Source: an uncultured Clostridia bacterium
Lineage (GTDB): Bacteria; Bacillota; Clostridia; TANB77; CAG-465
Direction of reading: 5' to 3'
Length of the DNA: 23,302 nt
Assembly: GCA_934162655.1 (NCBI GenBank)
Contig: CAKPJL010000018.1
Span: 1 to 23,302 of the forward strand
A model generated the notes under the pieces. The model did not search any database and was not told the origin of the DNA. It saw nothing but the letters and a program-made list of their open reading frames with translations. Positions within the stretch are counted from its first letter, which is position 1; every line of letters starts with the position of its first letter. Of this stretch, positions 22,909 to 23,302 are shown piece by piece. A program made the position numbers and the translations under genes.

Positions 22909-23302
22909 ATATCTCTTCTATTTTGTTTATTGATAATCCAGTATAATCTGATATTTCGGAAATACTAACATTTTTTAATTTCATTTTCCTAGCTATTTCT
23001 ATCTTTTCTTTAAGTCTGCTACCGGTTACCTTATTTTCTATTTCGGATTTTATTCTTTTAACTTCTGCTTTTGCTTCTTCTACTTCTGCTTTTGCTTCTT
23101 CTACTTCTGCTTTTGCTTCTTCCACTTCTGCTTTTGCTTCTTCCACTTCTGCTTTTGCTTCTTCCACTTCTGCTTTTGCTTCCTCTACTTCTGCTTTTGC
23201 TTCCTCTACTTCTGCTTTTGCATCTGCTATTAAGGTATTATATTCAAGATATGCTTCAAGTCGCTTTTCTGCCCTTCTTCTTAACTCTTCGTTTCCAAGC
23301 AG
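22907..23302 (-). CDS. C-terminal part of an Rpn-family/PD-(D/E)XK nuclease-like protein, 5' end outside window
   Basis: The frame is open from the right edge (23302) to the stop at 22907, giving 131 visible residues. An internal GTG at 23167 is not the start, because the frame continues upstream without a stop. The visible order is LLGNEELRRRAEKRLEAYLEY, an eight-unit AKAEV-EE heptad coiled coil, a Lys-rich helix, and LKEKIEIARKMKLKNVSISEISDYTGLSINKIEEI. The last part is the characteristic C-terminus of Rpn-family (recombination-promoting nuclease/putative transposase) proteins: EIAxxM followed by a small helix-turn-helix-like IxxITGLSxxxI. The nuclease domain lies outside the window, so activity cannot be judged. 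The repeated heptad is unusually regular for this linker. Confidence 0.75.
   Translation of the reverse strand: MLGNEELRRRAEKRLEAYLEYNTLIADAKAEVEEAKAEVEEAKAEVEEAKAEVEEAKAEVEEAKAEVEEAKAEVEEAKAEVKRIKSEIENKVTGSRLKEKIEIARKMKLKNVSISEISDYTGLSINKIEEI
23060..23221 (-). repeat. 21-bp coding tandem repeat (about 7.7 copies) in the Rpn-type gene
   Basis: Each unit encodes AKAEVEE. Eight AKAEV blocks joined by seven EE pairs occupy 162 bases. The copies differ at few positions, GTA/GTG and GAG/GAA. Because the unit is a multiple of three, gain or loss of copies changes coiled-coil length without shifting the frame. Confidence 0.95.

Noticed and set aside
23060..23221. Regular repeat as a CRISPR array
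   Set aside because: The 21-bp units are directly adjacent without spacers and are in frame within a coding sequence, so this is a coding tandem repeat.

Overview
The window is very AT-rich DNA from a low-GC Gram-positive bacterium, most likely a Clostridia member. The evidence is strong AGGAGG-type ribosome sites, a T-box leader on pheST, near-consensus sigma-A promoters, oligo-U terminators, and the mix of families (Rpn-type nuclease tail, FtsX-type ABC transporter with an OmpR/histidine-kinase pair, PrsW-like protease). A genus cannot be fixed from sequence alone. Almost everything is on the minus strand; only murC and one small DUF11-like gene are on the plus strand.

Layout: 1-540 is a HAD nucleotidase cut by the left edge. 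762-1625 is an EamA/DMT transporter. 1626-2133 holds a decayed GNAT acetyltransferase and a terminator. 2134-4066 is a two-gene unit: a membrane-anchored zinc-ribbon protein followed by a zinc-ribbon PrsW-type intramembrane protease. 4241-9235 is the most unusual part. It carries two paralogous ~620-residue beta-helix/WxL-like proteins, two paralogous 129-residue DUF11-like proteins and a small Cys-rich ORF. None of these has a signal peptide, although every recognisable fold is a cell-surface fold. 9305-13060 is pheST with its T-box, terminator, antiterminator and promoter.

13062-14322 has an RsiV/DUF3298-like anchored protein and a membrane-tethered XRE regulator. 14405-14573 is a second gene remnant whose two ends survive around an internal deletion. 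14598-19821 is a complete ABC transporter plus two-component module; the promoter of the ABC genes carries a 7-bp direct repeat with an 11-bp period, which suits an OmpR-type response regulator. 20000-20086 is tRNA-Leu(CAA). 20152-21306 is a membrane TPR protein, divergent from murC (21463-22869), which has two tandem near-consensus promoters that look like a 31-bp duplication. 22907-23302 is the C-terminal part of an Rpn/PD-(D/E)XK-family protein with a 21-bp coding repeat, cut by the right edge.

The best candidate for something undescribed is the 4.2-9.2 kb surface-protein cluster. My working hypothesis is that its products are put on the spore surface from the mother cell, which would explain the missing secretion signals. 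A sigma-K-like promoter match in front of one DUF11-like gene is weak support. This is inference and needs homology and expression data.
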